From CAUZIZ01 sp965222655 (GTDB taxonomy: Bacteria > Acidobacteriota > UBA6911 > RPQK01 > JAJDTT01): a stretch of DNA of 64,000 bases. The notes under the pieces were generated by a model. It was not told the DNA's origin. It made no database searches and saw only the letters and a list, made by a program, of their open reading frames with translations. The position numbers and the translations under genes were made by a program. Position 1 is the first letter of the stretch, and the number at the start of each line of letters is the position of its first letter. Where the stretch lies: the NCBI GenBank assembly GCA_965222655.1, contig CBDCUP010000022.1, positions 992,001 through 1,056,000 on the forward strand, given 5' to 3'. Positions 16,303 to 25,620 of the stretch are shown here, one piece after another.

Positions 16303-18629
16303 ATGCAGCTCCAGAATCAGATCAAGCGTACCCTGTCGAAGCCCGAGAGCATCGAGTATGTAAGCCGGCTGCTGGAAGAAGGGGATTTCTCTTCGCGAAG
16401 CGAGTTGGCCGGTTTTCTTTGCGATCAGTTGCGATTCTATGACCCCGGCGGGCGGCCCCAGCGGGGAGGTTGCCTGAAGGCGTTGCGGGAGCTGGAAGCG
16501 AAGGGCTGTTTTCGGCTGCCGCCCCCACGGATCCAGAAAGGGGCGCCCCGTCCGCGACGGTTGGCGGCTCCAGTGGAGGAGCCGATCGGGGTGCCCGAGC
16601 AGGTGGGGGAGGTGCGGGGGCTGGAGTTGATCGGGGTGGGCGAGCCGGGGCAGATGCGGATCTGGAACGAGCTGATGATCGAAGAGCATCCGCTGGGGGC
16701 TGGGCCCTTGGTGGGACGGCAGCTGCGCTATCTGCTCGGCTCCGAGCACGGCTGGCTGGGGGGCCTGGGCTTTGCCGCCGCGGCGTTGCAACTCGTGGAC
16801 CGGGACCGCTGGATCGGTTGGGATGCGGAGCAAAGGCGCGCCCATCTGCACGGGGTCGTGTGCCTGAGCCGTTTTCTGATCCGACCCAGCGTGCAGTGTC
16901 AGAACCTGGCCTCGCGGGTGTTGAGCCTGAGCCTGCAGCGGCTGGCCGAAGACTTCGAGCAGCGCTATGGGTACCGTCCCTGGTTGGTCGAGAGTTTTGT
17001 AGACACGAGCCGGTTTTCGGGGGCATCCTATCGGGCAGCGAACTGGACCCGGGTGGGCCGAACCCAGGGTCGGGGTCGGCAGGATCGTTTCACCCAGCGG
17101 GAGGAAACGATCAAGGACATCTATGTGTATGCGCTGGAGCCGGAGTTCCGCGCCCGCCTGGGGTTGGCCGAGGGGGCCGGCTTGGGGCCGCTGGCTCCGG
17201 CCCAGGGGGTCGAGGCCGAGAGTTGGGCGGAAGAGGAGTTTGGCGGCGCGCCGCTGGGGGACGCGCGGCTGAGCCGAAGACTGGTGAACATTGTGGAGTC
17301 CAAGGCGCAGGAACCGGGTCGTGCCTTTAGCGGGGTGGCCCAGGGGGATTGGCCGGCGGTCAAGGCCTACTACCGATTGATCGACCACCCGGACGAGGCC
17401 GCGGTGAGCCTGCCCCAGATTCTGCAGCCTCACCGGCAACGCACCCTGCGGCGCATGCAGGGGCAGCGCACCGTGTTGTGCCTGCAGGACGGCACCGATC
17501 TGGACTATACGAGCCTGGCTCAGTGTGAAGGTCTGGGAGTGATCGGCAGCAACCAGACCGGCGCCCAGAGTCGGGGATTGCACCTGCATTCGACCTTGGC
17601 CGTGGCCCCCAATGGACTTCCGCTGGGGGTCTTGCGCGCCCAGTGTCTGGCGCCGCAGTTGAAATCGCCGCAAGAGAAGCGACCGAGCTGGGCCATCCCG
17701 ATCGAGGAAAAACAGACCTTCTGCTGGATTCAAGCGCTGCGCGAGCTCGGAGAAGTGGCGGCCCAAATGCCCCAGACGCGACTGATCAACGTCTGCGACC
17801 GGGAAGCGGATATCTTCGAGCTGTTCGAGGAGCAACGCCGTTACCCGGGGGTCGACCTACTGGTGCGCGCCCAACACAACCGCGGCATCACGGAGGAGCC
17901 GTTCAAGCTTTTCGAAGCGCTCGTACAGGAGCCGGTACAGACCCAGGTCCGCGTCCAGGTGCCGCGCCAGAGCGCTCGGCCCAAGCTCAGTAAGCGAAAG
18001 GCCCGGCCCCAGAGGCCCCGCCGCCGGGCGGAGCTCTCGGTCCGCTATCGGCGGATCCAACTTCGCCCCCCGAAATATTACCCGGATAAGGAGCCCATCG
18101 AGATCTGGGTGATTCAGGCGCGGGAGGACTCTCCGCCTGCGGGAACCGAAGCCATCGAGTGGTTCCTTCTGACTACCGCCACTCTCGCCTCGCCCGAAGC
18201 GGCGGTTCAATGCCTACGCTGGTATTGCCTGCGTTGGCGCATTGAAGACTGGCACCGGGTGCTGAAGTCCGGCTGCCGCATCGAAGAGATCGCCCACCGA
18301 AGCGCCGAGCGCCTCAGCCGGGCGATTGCGATCAACCTGGTCATCGCCTGGCGGATTATGCTGATGACTCTGCTGGGCAGAGAAACCCCGGAACTGCCCG
18401 CCGAGGTGCTCTTCTCGGATCTTGAACTCCATGTCCTGGGGGCCTACGCCAAAAAAAAAGCTTGAACCCGCCCTCGCAGCTGGGTGAGGCGGTACGGCTG
18501 GTGGCGCGCATCGGAGGATACCTAGGACGCAACCAGGATGCGCCCCCGGGTCATGAGTTGATATGGCAGGGCTATTCACACCTCCGGCTCCTGTGTGAAG
18601 GCTTCGCTCTGGGAGACCCAGAAACATGA
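16303..18629 (+). CDS. IS4/Tn5-like transposase with N-terminal DUF4338 (DruA-like) domain, -1 frameshift
   Basis: Residues 1 to about 265 are a DUF4338 domain: LGAGPLVGRQLRYLLGSEHGWLGG, RDRWIGWDAEQRRAHLH, CQNLASRVLSLSLQRLAEDF, LVESFVDTSRFSGASYRAANW. From about 300 on is a Tn5/IS4 transposase: APLGDARLSRRLVNI, WPAVKAYYRLIDHPD, LCLQDGTDLDYTSL (first catalytic Asp), NVCDREADIFELFEE (second Asp), and a YREK-like C-terminal region in RWYCLRWRIEDWHRVLKSGCRIEE (catalytic Glu). The zero frame stops at 18463-18465 right after nine A residues (18451-18459); the -1 frame continues with LGEAVRLVARIGGYLGRNQD and ends at 18627-18629, restoring the usual Tn5-type tail. A programmed frameshift or a single indel would explain this. 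Confidence 0.85.
18451..18459 (+). other. A9 slippery run in transposase gene
   Basis: Nine A residues followed by G, 4 nt before the zero-frame stop. Slipping back one base joins the conserved C-terminal 50-odd codons. This is the classic sequence context for transposase frameshifting, but a polymerase slip during sequencing is also possible. Confidence 0.6.
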
Positions 18630-18671
18630 CTTTGTCCTGTACCGAATTACGGGTAAAGGGCAGGGCTAGCA

Positions 18672-19494
18672 GGCCCTGCTCCACACGTTGCCGGCACTGG
18701 CAGCTTCCCTGGATATGGAGACGCGCTGCCGAGAAGCGGCCGAGGGTTTGGCAGAAGGGGGACAGGAGTCGCTCGATTTCAACCGCGAGTGTCGCCTGCG
18801 CCGAATCCGTTTTTCCTATCGTCTGGAACAGGAGTTGTTCGGTGAAGTGAATCTGGCCATCCCCGCACCGAGGACGACGGCGCTTTTCGGACCTTCCGGC
18901 GCGGGCAAGAGCACGATCGCCGATCTCTTGATGGGTTTGCTGCAACCGGATAGCGGCGAAATTGAGGTCGACGGCCGCCCCCTGTCCACTGCCGATCTCC
19001 CCGCCTGGCGCCGCCGAATAGGCTACGTGCCACAGGACGTGTTTCTATTCCACGACACCGTGAGGGCCAATCTGCTATGGGCTCGTCCTGAGGCGGAGGA
19101 AGCGGAGATCTGGCAGGCGTTGGGAAGAGCATCCGCAGACTTCGTACGGCAACTATCACAAGGCTTGGAGACGGAAATCGGCGAGCGCGGGGTGCGCCTG
19201 TCGGGAGGTGAGCGCCAGCGTCTTGCCCTGGCCCGGGCACTGTTGATCCGTCCCAAGCTGCTGATTCTGGACGAGGCAACCAGTAATCTGGACGTGGATA
19301 ACGAGAGGCGGATTCAGGAAGCGCTCGCGGAGCTGCGGGGCCAGATGACCATTGTCATCATCGCCCACCGGCCGAGTTCAATCCGCCATGCTGACCAGAT
19401 CGTAGTCGTGGAGGATGGGCGAATCGTCGAGTGTGGTAGCTGGGAAGAGCTCCACGAGCGCACCGATAGCCGCCTTGCGACGCTGACGCGATAG
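18672..19494 (+). pseudogene. ABC exporter, 3' part (ATP-binding domain)
   Basis: Continuation of the exporter interrupted at 16055, resuming with LLHTLPALAASLDME. The nucleotide-binding domain is complete: Walker A GPSGAGKS, Q-loop YVPQDVFLF, signature LSGGERQRLALARALL, Walker B LLILDEATSNLD, H-loop IIAHR. The last residues (SWEELHERTDSRLATLTR) are typical. Without the membrane half it cannot transport. Excision of both inserted elements would not restore function, because the upstream frameshift remains. Confidence 0.85.
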
Positions 19495-19614
19495 AGGACA
19501 TCCTCTTCCCGGGATTGGCCGACTCGGTAGATGCACCTAGACTCGCCGTCCGAAGAGCCTGAAATCAAGGTCCGAATAGCGCTGACCTGGCTGTCCAGTG
19601 GAGCTCCTCGTGGC

Positions 19615-19643
19615 TTGATTGGACTAGGTACAATACATACAAT
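19615..19643 (+). promoter_or_regulatory. Promoter/operator of brnTA (leaderless geometry)
   Basis: TTGATT (19615-19620), 17 bp spacer, TACAAT (19638-19643), then 6 nt to the ATG at 19650. The -10 region lies within an AT-rich partly palindromic stretch (ATACATACAATGTACATAT) that could be the BrnA operator. No Shine-Dalgarno. Confidence 0.6.
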
Positions 19644-19649
19644 GTACAT

Positions 19650-19943
19650 ATGCCCGATCTCCGATTTGAGTGGGACGCGCGCAAGAACCGCTCGAATGCC
19701 GAGAAGCATGGCATTGGCTTCGAAGAAGCACAGACGGCATTCTATGACGGGCATGCAGCTCAGTTCTCTGATCCTGACCATTCTGCGGAGGAAGACCGAT
19801 TCATCCTCTTGGGCATGAGTTTCAAGCTGCGCGTCGTAGTCGTGTGTCACTGCTATCGTGAAAGCGAGTGGGTGATTCGCATTATTTCAGCCCGGAAGGC
19901 AAAGGAGAGCGAAGAGAAGGACTACTGGAGGCGTCGACAATGA
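19650..19943 (+). CDS. brnT: BrnT-family ribonuclease toxin
   Basis: A 97-residue type II toxin. Recognised by FEWDARKNRSNAEKHGIGFEEAQTAFYDG at residues 6-34, DPDHSAEEDRFILLGMS in the middle, and RIISARKAKESEEKDYWRR at the C-terminus, the full BrnT pattern with a RelE-like fold. First gene of the operon, as usual for brnTA. The ATG at 19650 is 6 nt after the -10 box, so the mRNA is probably leaderless. Its stop overlaps the brnA start (ATGA). Confidence 0.9.
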   Translation: MPDLRFEWDARKNRSNAEKHGIGFEEAQTAFYDGHAAQFSDPDHSAEEDRFILLGMSFKLRVVVVCHCYRESEWVIRIISARKAKESEEKDYWRRRQ

Positions 19944-20152
19944 GAGAACGATATGACTTTTCGGAGATGAAGGGACGCAAGAACCCTTACGTCAAACACT
20001 TGAAGCAATCGGTGACAATGCGCCTCGATCGGGACACTGTCGCGTATTTCAAGTCCATGGCTGTAGAGACAGGGGTTCCGTATCAGACCTTGATCAATCT
20101 GTATCTACGAGACTGCGCTGTGAATCGGAAAAAGCTCAAGTGGGCGTCCTGA
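19940..20152 (+). CDS. brnA: BrnA-family antitoxin
   Basis: A 70-residue antitoxin, MRERYDFSEMKGRKNPYVKHLKQSVTMRLDRDTVAYFKSMAVETGVPYQTLINLYLRDCA. N-terminal toxin-neutralising segment with the YDFSxMKGxKNPY motif, then a ribbon-helix-helix DNA-binding domain (VTMRLDRDTVAYFKSMA). Overlaps brnT by 4 nt. Expected to autoregulate the promoter at 19615-19643. Confidence 0.9.
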   Translation: MRERYDFSEMKGRKNPYVKHLKQSVTMRLDRDTVAYFKSMAVETGVPYQTLINLYLRDCAVNRKKLKWAS

Positions 20153-20250
20153 TGCTGCTCAGGGAAATGGCCATCAGGGAGACCCCGATCAAGGCCGGAT
20201 TAATCTTCCCGCCGCCGTCCCTACTGAGGCCAAGGGAAGGAGACTGGAAA

Positions 20251-21111
20251 ATGTGGAGGAACCTGGCTTTCAGCCTGCTGGCCTTCATCTACGTGCTGGC
20301 TTCGGGGACGGCGAGCGCTCAGCAGGTGCCAGCGGACGGTGTCTACATTATCTTCGACGGTTCAGGCTCGATGTGGGGCCAGCTTGCCGACAAAGTGCAC
20401 AAGATCACGGCAGCCCGAAGCGTACTGAAGGAGTTTGTCAGTGGTGATTTCAGGGAAAAGGAGCTGGCACTGCGTGTTTATGGACACCGCAGGAAGCGTG
20501 ACTGTTCCGACACCGAGCTGGTTGTCCCCTTCGCCTCTTCCCGATCCTCCGTGTCCCGAATGCAGGAGTTCGTAGACAAGATCAATCCCCAGGGGAAGAC
20601 CCCTATCAGCCGGAGTCTACGAGCTGCGCTGGAGGATTTCGGAGACCGTAGGGGCGAGATCATTCTCATAAGTGACGGGATTGAAACCTGCGACGAGGAT
20701 CCCTGTGAGCTGGTGCGGGATTGGGTCGAGAAAGACGTCAAGATCAAGGTTCACGTGGTCGGGCTGGGCCTCAATGCTCGCGAGGAGAAGGCCATGCGGT
20801 GCATTTCGGATGTCGCCGGGACCCAATATCAGAATGCTGGCTCCGCCGCGGAACTGACGGACGGTCTGGCGAAGATCAAGCAGAACAGCGGGAGCATTGC
20901 ACTCATCATAAGAGCGACTACCGCCAAGGGTGAGCGAATGCTGGTCAAGGGATCTGCCACACCCAAGAGTGGCGATCCGGTGCCGGTGGAGAGCAACCGC
21001 CGCAACGTTCTGAAGCCGGGAGACTACCAGCTCAAGTTGGGTGTCCCCACGAGAAACGGCGAACCCTATCTGCCCGTCACGCAGTCCGTGCATCGAGCCA
21101 AAGGCTCGTAA
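20251..21111 (+). CDS. Secreted von Willebrand factor A domain protein
   Basis: A 286-residue exported protein. Start at ATG 20251, preceded by AAGGAG and followed by a signal peptide (MWRNLAFSLLAFIYVLASGTASA). VWA domain at 30-215 with MIDAS residues in FDGSGSMWG (Asp36, Ser38, Ser40), Thr in QGKTPISRSL and Asp in ILISDGIETCDEDP. After about residue 220 a small beta domain begins (GSIALIIRATTAKGERMLVKGSA) but the protein ends soon, so it may be shorter than relatives with repeated C-terminal beta domains. Role unknown; possibly adhesion or metal-dependent binding. Confidence 0.82.
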   Translation: MWRNLAFSLLAFIYVLASGTASAQQVPADGVYIIFDGSGSMWGQLADKVHKITAARSVLKEFVSGDFREKELALRVYGHRRKRDCSDTELVVPFASSRSSVSRMQEFVDKINPQGKTPISRSLRAALEDFGDRRGEIILISDGIETCDEDPCELVRDWVEKDVKIKVHVVGLGLNAREEKAMRCISDVAGTQYQNAGSAAELTDGLAKIKQNSGSIALIIRATTAKGERMLVKGSATPKSGDPVPVESNRRNVLKPGDYQLKLGVPTRNGEPYLPVTQSVHRAKGS

Positions 21112-21131
21112 GAAGAAGTCTTCGGCCTGGA

Positions 21132-21344
21132 CTACTCTGGGCTATCCTCTCCACATCCGCCCTCGACCTGTTCCTCGTAGGACAGTCCACAGACGCTGCA
21201 GCTCTGTTTGCCCGCAGCGTCAGTCACGAGGCTATTCAGGCCACCGCAGCTTCCCTTGATGCGCCGGCCAGTGATCATCACACCAACCGCCATGGCTGCC
21301 ACTGCGAGTCCAAAGAACAAGAAGGTGATCAAGTAGAGGGTCAT
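21132..21344 (-). CDS. nqrM: Na+-NQR maturation protein NqrM
   Basis: A 70-residue protein with one N-terminal membrane helix (LITFLFFGLAVAAMAVGVMI) followed by a short Cys-rich tail: KGSCGGLNSL, CSVCGLSYEEQ, GGCGED. This matches NqrM, needed to insert the iron between NqrD and NqrE. Last gene of the nqr operon, 2 nt after apbE. Confidence 0.9.
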   Translation of the reverse strand: MTLYLITFLFFGLAVAAMAVGVMITGRRIKGSCGGLNSLVTDAAGKQSCSVCGLSYEEQVEGGCGEDSPE

Positions 21345-21346
21345 GG

Positions 21347-22366
21347 CTATTCGCCGAAGCGGTCCCGAAACTGCGACGTCGTAATCTCTTCTATTCTATC
21401 GTCTTTCTCGCGCATGAAAAGAACAGCCAGACCGTATTGCTCGGCGACATGAAGGCCCTTGTCGACTCCCAGGACCAGCAACGCCGTGGCGAGGGCATCT
21501 GCCGTCATGCAGGAGGGATGGATGACGCTGACTGAGATGGTCCGATGGGTGATCGGCCAGCCGCTGGTCGGATCGATGGTGTGGGAGTAGCGCTTTCCTC
21601 CCGAATCGAAGTAGTTTCGATAAGTACCGGAGGTTGCCATCGCCAGGTTGGAGAGGGAAAGCACCCGGTGAGCCATGGGCTTGTCGATATGCGGTCGTTC
21701 CACCGCGATTCTCCAGGGTCTATCGGCGAGGCTGTGACCCTGCCCCCGCACCTCGCCGCCCACCTCGACCATGAAATCCTCGACTCCATGGTTTGTCAAG
21801 AAACTCGCCACGAGATCAACCGCATAACCCTTGGCGATCGCCGACAGGTCGATTTCAGGGTCCCCGGTCTGCTTGCGCAGCGCCGGCGGTCCCCCCCTGA
21901 CCTCGAGCTGTTCGAATCCGATTTTGTTGATAGTGGCTGCGATCTCTTGATCCGAGGGTGGCTCGATGCGGTCCTCGCTGGAACCAAAGCCCCAAAGTTC
22001 GACCAGGGGACCGATGGTTGGGTCAAAGGCGCCCTGGCTAAGATCAGCGATCCGCAACGCCTCAGTCACCACTTCTGCCGTCGCCGCTGAGACGGCAAAC
22101 CAGGCACCTCCGGACGAGCGGTTGAAGCGCGAAAGTTCGGAATCGGGTAGATAGGTGGACATCTTGCGATTGACGTCCTCGAGCTGGTCGTCAATTCCTG
22201 CCCGAATCTCCTGGGACGCATCCGTCCCTTGGTTGCTCAGCCACTTGACACGATAGGTCGTACCCATCGTGTTCCCGACGTGCAGGGCTTCGTAGGTAGG
22301 TTGCCAGAAGAGAACAAGAAGGGCGACCGCCAGCATGGCGAGGAGACCGAGTGGACGCTTCCACAC
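21347..22366 (-). CDS. apbE: FAD:protein FMN transferase ApbE
   Basis: Attaches FMN covalently to NqrB and NqrC. About 339 residues from a GTG at 22366, located 7 nt after the nqrF stop; an ATG at 22426 would overlap nqrF by 53 nt and is less likely. Membrane anchor LGLLAMLAVALLVLFWQP near the N-terminus, then GNTMGTTYRVKW, DLSAIAKGYAVD, FMVEVGGEVRGQG, YSHTIDPTSGWPI and the metal-site region CMTADALATALLVLG, all typical of ApbE. The position between nqrF and nqrM is the standard operon order. Confidence 0.9.
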   Translation of the reverse strand: MWKRPLGLLAMLAVALLVLFWQPTYEALHVGNTMGTTYRVKWLSNQGTDASQEIRAGIDDQLEDVNRKMSTYLPDSELSRFNRSSGGAWFAVSAATAEVVTEALRIADLSQGAFDPTIGPLVELWGFGSSEDRIEPPSDQEIAATINKIGFEQLEVRGGPPALRKQTGDPEIDLSAIAKGYAVDLVASFLTNHGVEDFMVEVGGEVRGQGHSLADRPWRIAVERPHIDKPMAHRVLSLSNLAMATSGTYRNYFDSGGKRYSHTIDPTSGWPITHRTISVSVIHPSCMTADALATALLVLGVDKGLHVAEQYGLAVLFMREKDDRIEEITTSQFRDRFGE

Positions 22367-22373
22367 CAGCGTA

Positions 22374-23588
22374 CTAGCCGCCGAAGTCGTCGTAGGCGAT
22401 GTTCTCGGGTTCGACACCCAGATCATCTAGCAGCTTGAACACTGCCTGGTTCATCATCGGAGGCCCACATATGTAGTATTCGCAGTCCTCGGGAGCCTCG
22501 TGATCCTTGAGATAGTTGTCATAGAGGATTTGATGGATGAAGCCGGTATAGCCGTCCCAATTGTCTTCTTCCTGAGGTTCCGAGAGAGCCAGGTGCCAGG
22601 TGAAATTCGGATTCTCAGCCTGCAATCCATCGTATTCATCCCCGTAGAAGGCTTCGCGCAGGCTTCGGGCACCGTACCAGAAGCTGACCTTACGATCGGT
22701 GTGAACGCGCCGAAACTGATCGTAGAGATGGGATCGCATGGGAGCCATCCCGGCGCCGCCGCCGATGAAGATCATCTCAGCCTGCGTCTCTTTGGCAAAG
22801 AACTCGCCGTACGGTCCCGAGATGACGACCTCGTCTCCCGGCTTGAGGCTGAACATGTAGGAGGTCATCTTCCCTGGGGGGAAATTGGTGCGGGGTGGTG
22901 GGACGGCCACTCGCACGTTGAGCATGATCATGCCCTTTTCTTCGGGAAAGTTAGCCATCGAATAGGCGCGGAACTCGGTTTCCTCCACGACTGAAACAAG
23001 GTCCCAGAGATTGAAGGCATCCCAGGCATCCCGGTACTCTTCTTCAATATCGAAGTCTCGGTAATGGATGGTGTGGGGTGGGCACTCGATCTGGATGAAG
23101 CCACCCGCGCGAAAATCGACGTTTTCCCCTTCAGGTAGGTCCAGGATCAACTCTTTGATGAAGGTCGCCACGTTGTGGTTGGATCGCACCTTGCAGGTCC
23201 ACTTCCTGACGCCGAAGACATCCTCCGGCACCTCGATCTTCAAGTCTTGCTTAACCACCACCTGGCAGGAGAGCCGGCATCCTTCTTTCGCTTCACCCCG
23301 GCTGATGTGAGCCTTCTCGGTGGCCAGGATGTCGCCGCCTCCCTCGAAAACATTCACCTTGCACTGGGCGCAGGTTCCGCCTCCGCCGCAGGCTGAAGAA
23401 ACGAAGATCTTCTGGTCTGCGAGGATACTGAGAAGCTTCCCCCCAGTGGGTACGGAGATAGTGCGTTCCCCATTGATGAGAACGTCGACGTTACCCGAGG
23501 CCACCAGCTGTGATCGAGCGAGTAGGATTACCGCCACCAGGGCCAGGACGATAATCGTAAACATCGAAACACCGAGGAAGATTTCCAT
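22374..23588 (-). CDS. nqrF: Na+-NQR subunit F (NADH-oxidising, 2Fe-2S and FAD)
   Basis: 404 residues. One N-terminal membrane helix (FTIIVLALVAVILLARS), a ferredoxin domain with cluster ligands Cys67, Cys73, Cys76 (SACGGGGTCAQC) and Cys108 (CRLSC), then a ferredoxin-NADP reductase domain with the FAD motif RAYSMANFP and NADH site IGGGAGMAPMRSHL and YICGPPMMNQAV. It takes hydride from NADH and feeds electrons to the other subunits. 6 nt after nqrE. Confidence 0.96.
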   Translation of the reverse strand: MEIFLGVSMFTIIVLALVAVILLARSQLVASGNVDVLINGERTISVPTGGKLLSILADQKIFVSSACGGGGTCAQCKVNVFEGGGDILATEKAHISRGEAKEGCRLSCQVVVKQDLKIEVPEDVFGVRKWTCKVRSNHNVATFIKELILDLPEGENVDFRAGGFIQIECPPHTIHYRDFDIEEEYRDAWDAFNLWDLVSVVEETEFRAYSMANFPEEKGMIMLNVRVAVPPPRTNFPPGKMTSYMFSLKPGDEVVISGPYGEFFAKETQAEMIFIGGGAGMAPMRSHLYDQFRRVHTDRKVSFWYGARSLREAFYGDEYDGLQAENPNFTWHLALSEPQEEDNWDGYTGFIHQILYDNYLKDHEAPEDCEYYICGPPMMNQAVFKLLDDLGVEPENIAYDDFGG

Positions 23589-23594
23589 GACAAG

Positions 23595-24206
23595 CTATAG
23601 CTGAATCCCCGAAAAGGACATGAACGCCAGGGAGATCAGGCCGACGATGATGAAGGTAATCCCCAGGCCCTTCAGCCCCTCGGGCACGTTGCTGTATTTG
23701 AGCTTCTCTCGAATGCCGGCAAGGACCATGATCGCTAGCGCCCAGCCGAAACCCGATCCAAAACCGTAAACGACGCTTTCGCCGAAATTGTACTCGCGTT
23801 CCACCATGAACAAGGAGCCACCGAGAATCGCACAGTTGACCGTGATCAGGGGAAGGAAGATGCCCAAGGCGTTGTAGAGCGCTGGCACGAAACGGTCCAG
23901 GGCCATCTCCAGGATCTGAACCATCGCTGCGATCACACCAATGTACGTGATCAGTCCCAGGAATGAGAGGTTCGTCTCGGGCAGCCCCGCCCAGCTGAGG
24001 GCTCCCTCGCTCAAGACATTGCGGTAGAGGATATTGTTGATGGGTATCGTGATGGTTTGGACCACGATGACTGCGAGCCCCAGCCCGGTAGCGGTTTCCA
24101 CGTTCTTGGAAACCGCCAGGAAGGTGCACATGCCCAGGAAGAAGGCGAGGGCCATATTCTCCACGAACACGGCTTTCAGAAAGAGGCTCAAATATTCTTC
24201 GAACAC
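23595..24206 (-). CDS. nqrE: Na+-NQR subunit E
   Basis: 203-residue membrane protein with six helices and inverted topology relative to NqrD. Characteristic segments: YLSLFLKAVFVENMALAFFLGMCTFLAVS (one of the iron-ligand Cys) and VNCAILGGSLFMVERE (the second). With NqrD it holds the intramembrane iron centre. 4 nt gap after nqrD. Confidence 0.95.
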   Translation of the reverse strand: MFEEYLSLFLKAVFVENMALAFFLGMCTFLAVSKNVETATGLGLAVIVVQTITIPINNILYRNVLSEGALSWAGLPETNLSFLGLITYIGVIAAMVQILEMALDRFVPALYNALGIFLPLITVNCAILGGSLFMVEREYNFGESVVYGFGSGFGWALAIMVLAGIREKLKYSNVPEGLKGLGITFIIVGLISLAFMSFSGIQL

Positions 24207-24210
24207 CGCT

Positions 24211-24837
24211 TTATCCCTCGTGCTCCACCTGCTCGGTCTTCACCGAACGCAGAACCCAAATGAATATTCCTATGATGAAAAACGCGCTGGGCGGAAGCAG
24301 CATCAACCCGTTGGCATTGTACCAGCCGCCTTCCGTGGTCAAGGGAAGCAGGACCTGGCCGAACAGGGCGCCGGAGCCGAAAAACTCACGCATCAGCCCG
24401 ACGATCACCAGAATCAAGCTGTAGCCCAGACCATTGCCGATGCCGTCGAGAAAGCTCGCAAACACACCGTTTTTCATGGCGAAGGCTTCGGCACGGCCCA
24501 TGACGATACAGTTCGTGATGATGAGCCCGACAAATACGGAGAGTTGCTTGCTTATTTCGTAGGCATAGGCGCTCAGAATCTGGTCCGCGACGATCACCAG
24601 TGAAGCAATAATGGTCATCTGCACGATAATCCGAATACTTGACGGAATATGATTCCGAATAAGACTCACCGCTGAGTTCGAGCACGCGAGAACACCAATG
24701 ACCGCTAGACACATGACGATCACGGTCTCCATCTTGGTCGTGACCGCCAGTGCCGAACAAATCCCAAGCACCTGCAATGCGATGGGGTTCTCGTTGAACA
24801 GCGGTCCGAAAAGAACCTTCCGAACTTGACTCGCCAT
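24211..24837 (-). CDS. nqrD: Na+-NQR subunit D
   Basis: 208-residue membrane subunit homologous to NqrE. Recognised by LFNENPIALQVLGICSALAVT and IITNCIVMGRAEAFAMKNG, which carry the paired Cys residues of the iron site, and by the C-terminal ILPPSAFFIIG-like segment. Starts 3 nt after nqrC. Confidence 0.95.
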   Translation of the reverse strand: MASQVRKVLFGPLFNENPIALQVLGICSALAVTTKMETVIVMCLAVIGVLACSNSAVSLIRNHIPSSIRIIVQMTIIASLVIVADQILSAYAYEISKQLSVFVGLIITNCIVMGRAEAFAMKNGVFASFLDGIGNGLGYSLILVIVGLMREFFGSGALFGQVLLPLTTEGGWYNANGLMLLPPSAFFIIGIFIWVLRSVKTEQVEHEG

Positions 24838-24840
24838 AAA

Positions 24841-25620
24841 CTAATACTCCGTCCCAATTCCGTCTTTTCGCACGCGCGCGAGATATTTCCCGAAACCATC
24901 CTCACTCAGCCAATAGCGGAGCAGGTTGCTCACGCCACGTGAGGTAATAGTTGCCCCGGAAAGGCCATCCACCTGATGAACGGCGGCGGCGCTCGATCCA
25001 TCCACCTTGCCCTTGATCACCTCGATCCTGGCTTGCCCATTTTCTCCGTAGGATTTCTTCCCTTTCCAAAGTGCCTTCCACTTGGGGTTGTCTACCTCTC
25101 CTCCCAGACCTGGAGTCTCCGCGTGCTGGTAGAAGCTCAGGGCTCTAATCGTGTTCAGATCGACGTCCAGTGCCAGAAAACCATACAGGGTTGACCAGAG
25201 TCCCTTCCCATGGACTGGCAGGATGAGACGATCCACCTTGTCGCCCTTCTTGACCAGATAGACAGATGCCAGCCGCGACCTTCGTCCGATGCCGGCAAGA
25301 TCGTCTGCAATCTCAATACTGCTGGCTGGGTCCTTGGCAGTCTTTCGCTGATCGAAAGACTCTGGATTCACCGCGTTCGAGTAGTAACCCGTCTCGAGAT
25401 CAACGACCCTTGTCTCTATCGAGTCCCGGTAGATCTGAGCTATATCCGCTCCCTCTTCATCCAGGCCCGCCGCGGAGATAATGTTACGTTTCTTGTCCAG
25501 CTCCCGATTGATTTGCTGCACCGGACGAAGCTTGACCGCCGAGGACGAGACAACAACTGCGCATATCACGCAGAGGAAGAATGCGACCAGAAACGTCTTT
25601 CCGACCGTGTCGTTAGCCAT
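24841..25620 (-). CDS. nqrC: Na+-NQR subunit C (covalent FMN)
   Basis: 259 residues: one N-terminal helix (FLVAFFLCVICAVVVSSSAV) and a periplasmic FMN-binding domain. The ApbE flavinylation motif is intact, VDGLSGATITSRGV, with Thr224 as expected FMN acceptor. Other typical parts: KGLWSTLYGFLALD and EVDNPKWKALWKGK. Overlaps nqrB by 8 nt. Confidence 0.95.
   Translation of the reverse strand: MANDTVGKTFLVAFFLCVICAVVVSSSAVKLRPVQQINRELDKKRNIISAAGLDEEGADIAQIYRDSIETRVVDLETGYYSNAVNPESFDQRKTAKDPASSIEIADDLAGIGRRSRLASVYLVKKGDKVDRLILPVHGKGLWSTLYGFLALDVDLNTIRALSFYQHAETPGLGGEVDNPKWKALWKGKKSYGENGQARIEVIKGKVDGSSAAAVHQVDGLSGATITSRGVSNLLRYWLSEDGFGKYLARVRKDGIGTEY

Larger units (their letters stand above)
16242..18663 (+). 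mobile_element. IS4-family insertion sequence (2422 bp) with DUF4338 fusion transposase
   Basis: Perfect 18 bp terminal inverted repeats, CTGCCCTTTACCCGTAAT at 16242 and its complement ending at 18663, starting with CTG like IS10/IS50. The 8 bp GGCTAGCA is duplicated at 16234-16241 and 18664-18671. The only gene is the fused transposase. It is inserted at the right edge of the MITE-like element within the ABC exporter gene. Confidence 0.88.

Noticed and set aside
16249..17835. 528-codon open frame on the minus strand
   Set aside because: Antisense of the IS4 transposase; Pro/Leu/Gln-rich, no motif, an artefact of GC-rich codon usage.
20140..20250. N-terminal extension of the VWA protein
   Set aside because: It overlaps brnA and precedes a clear Shine-Dalgarno and signal peptide at 20251.
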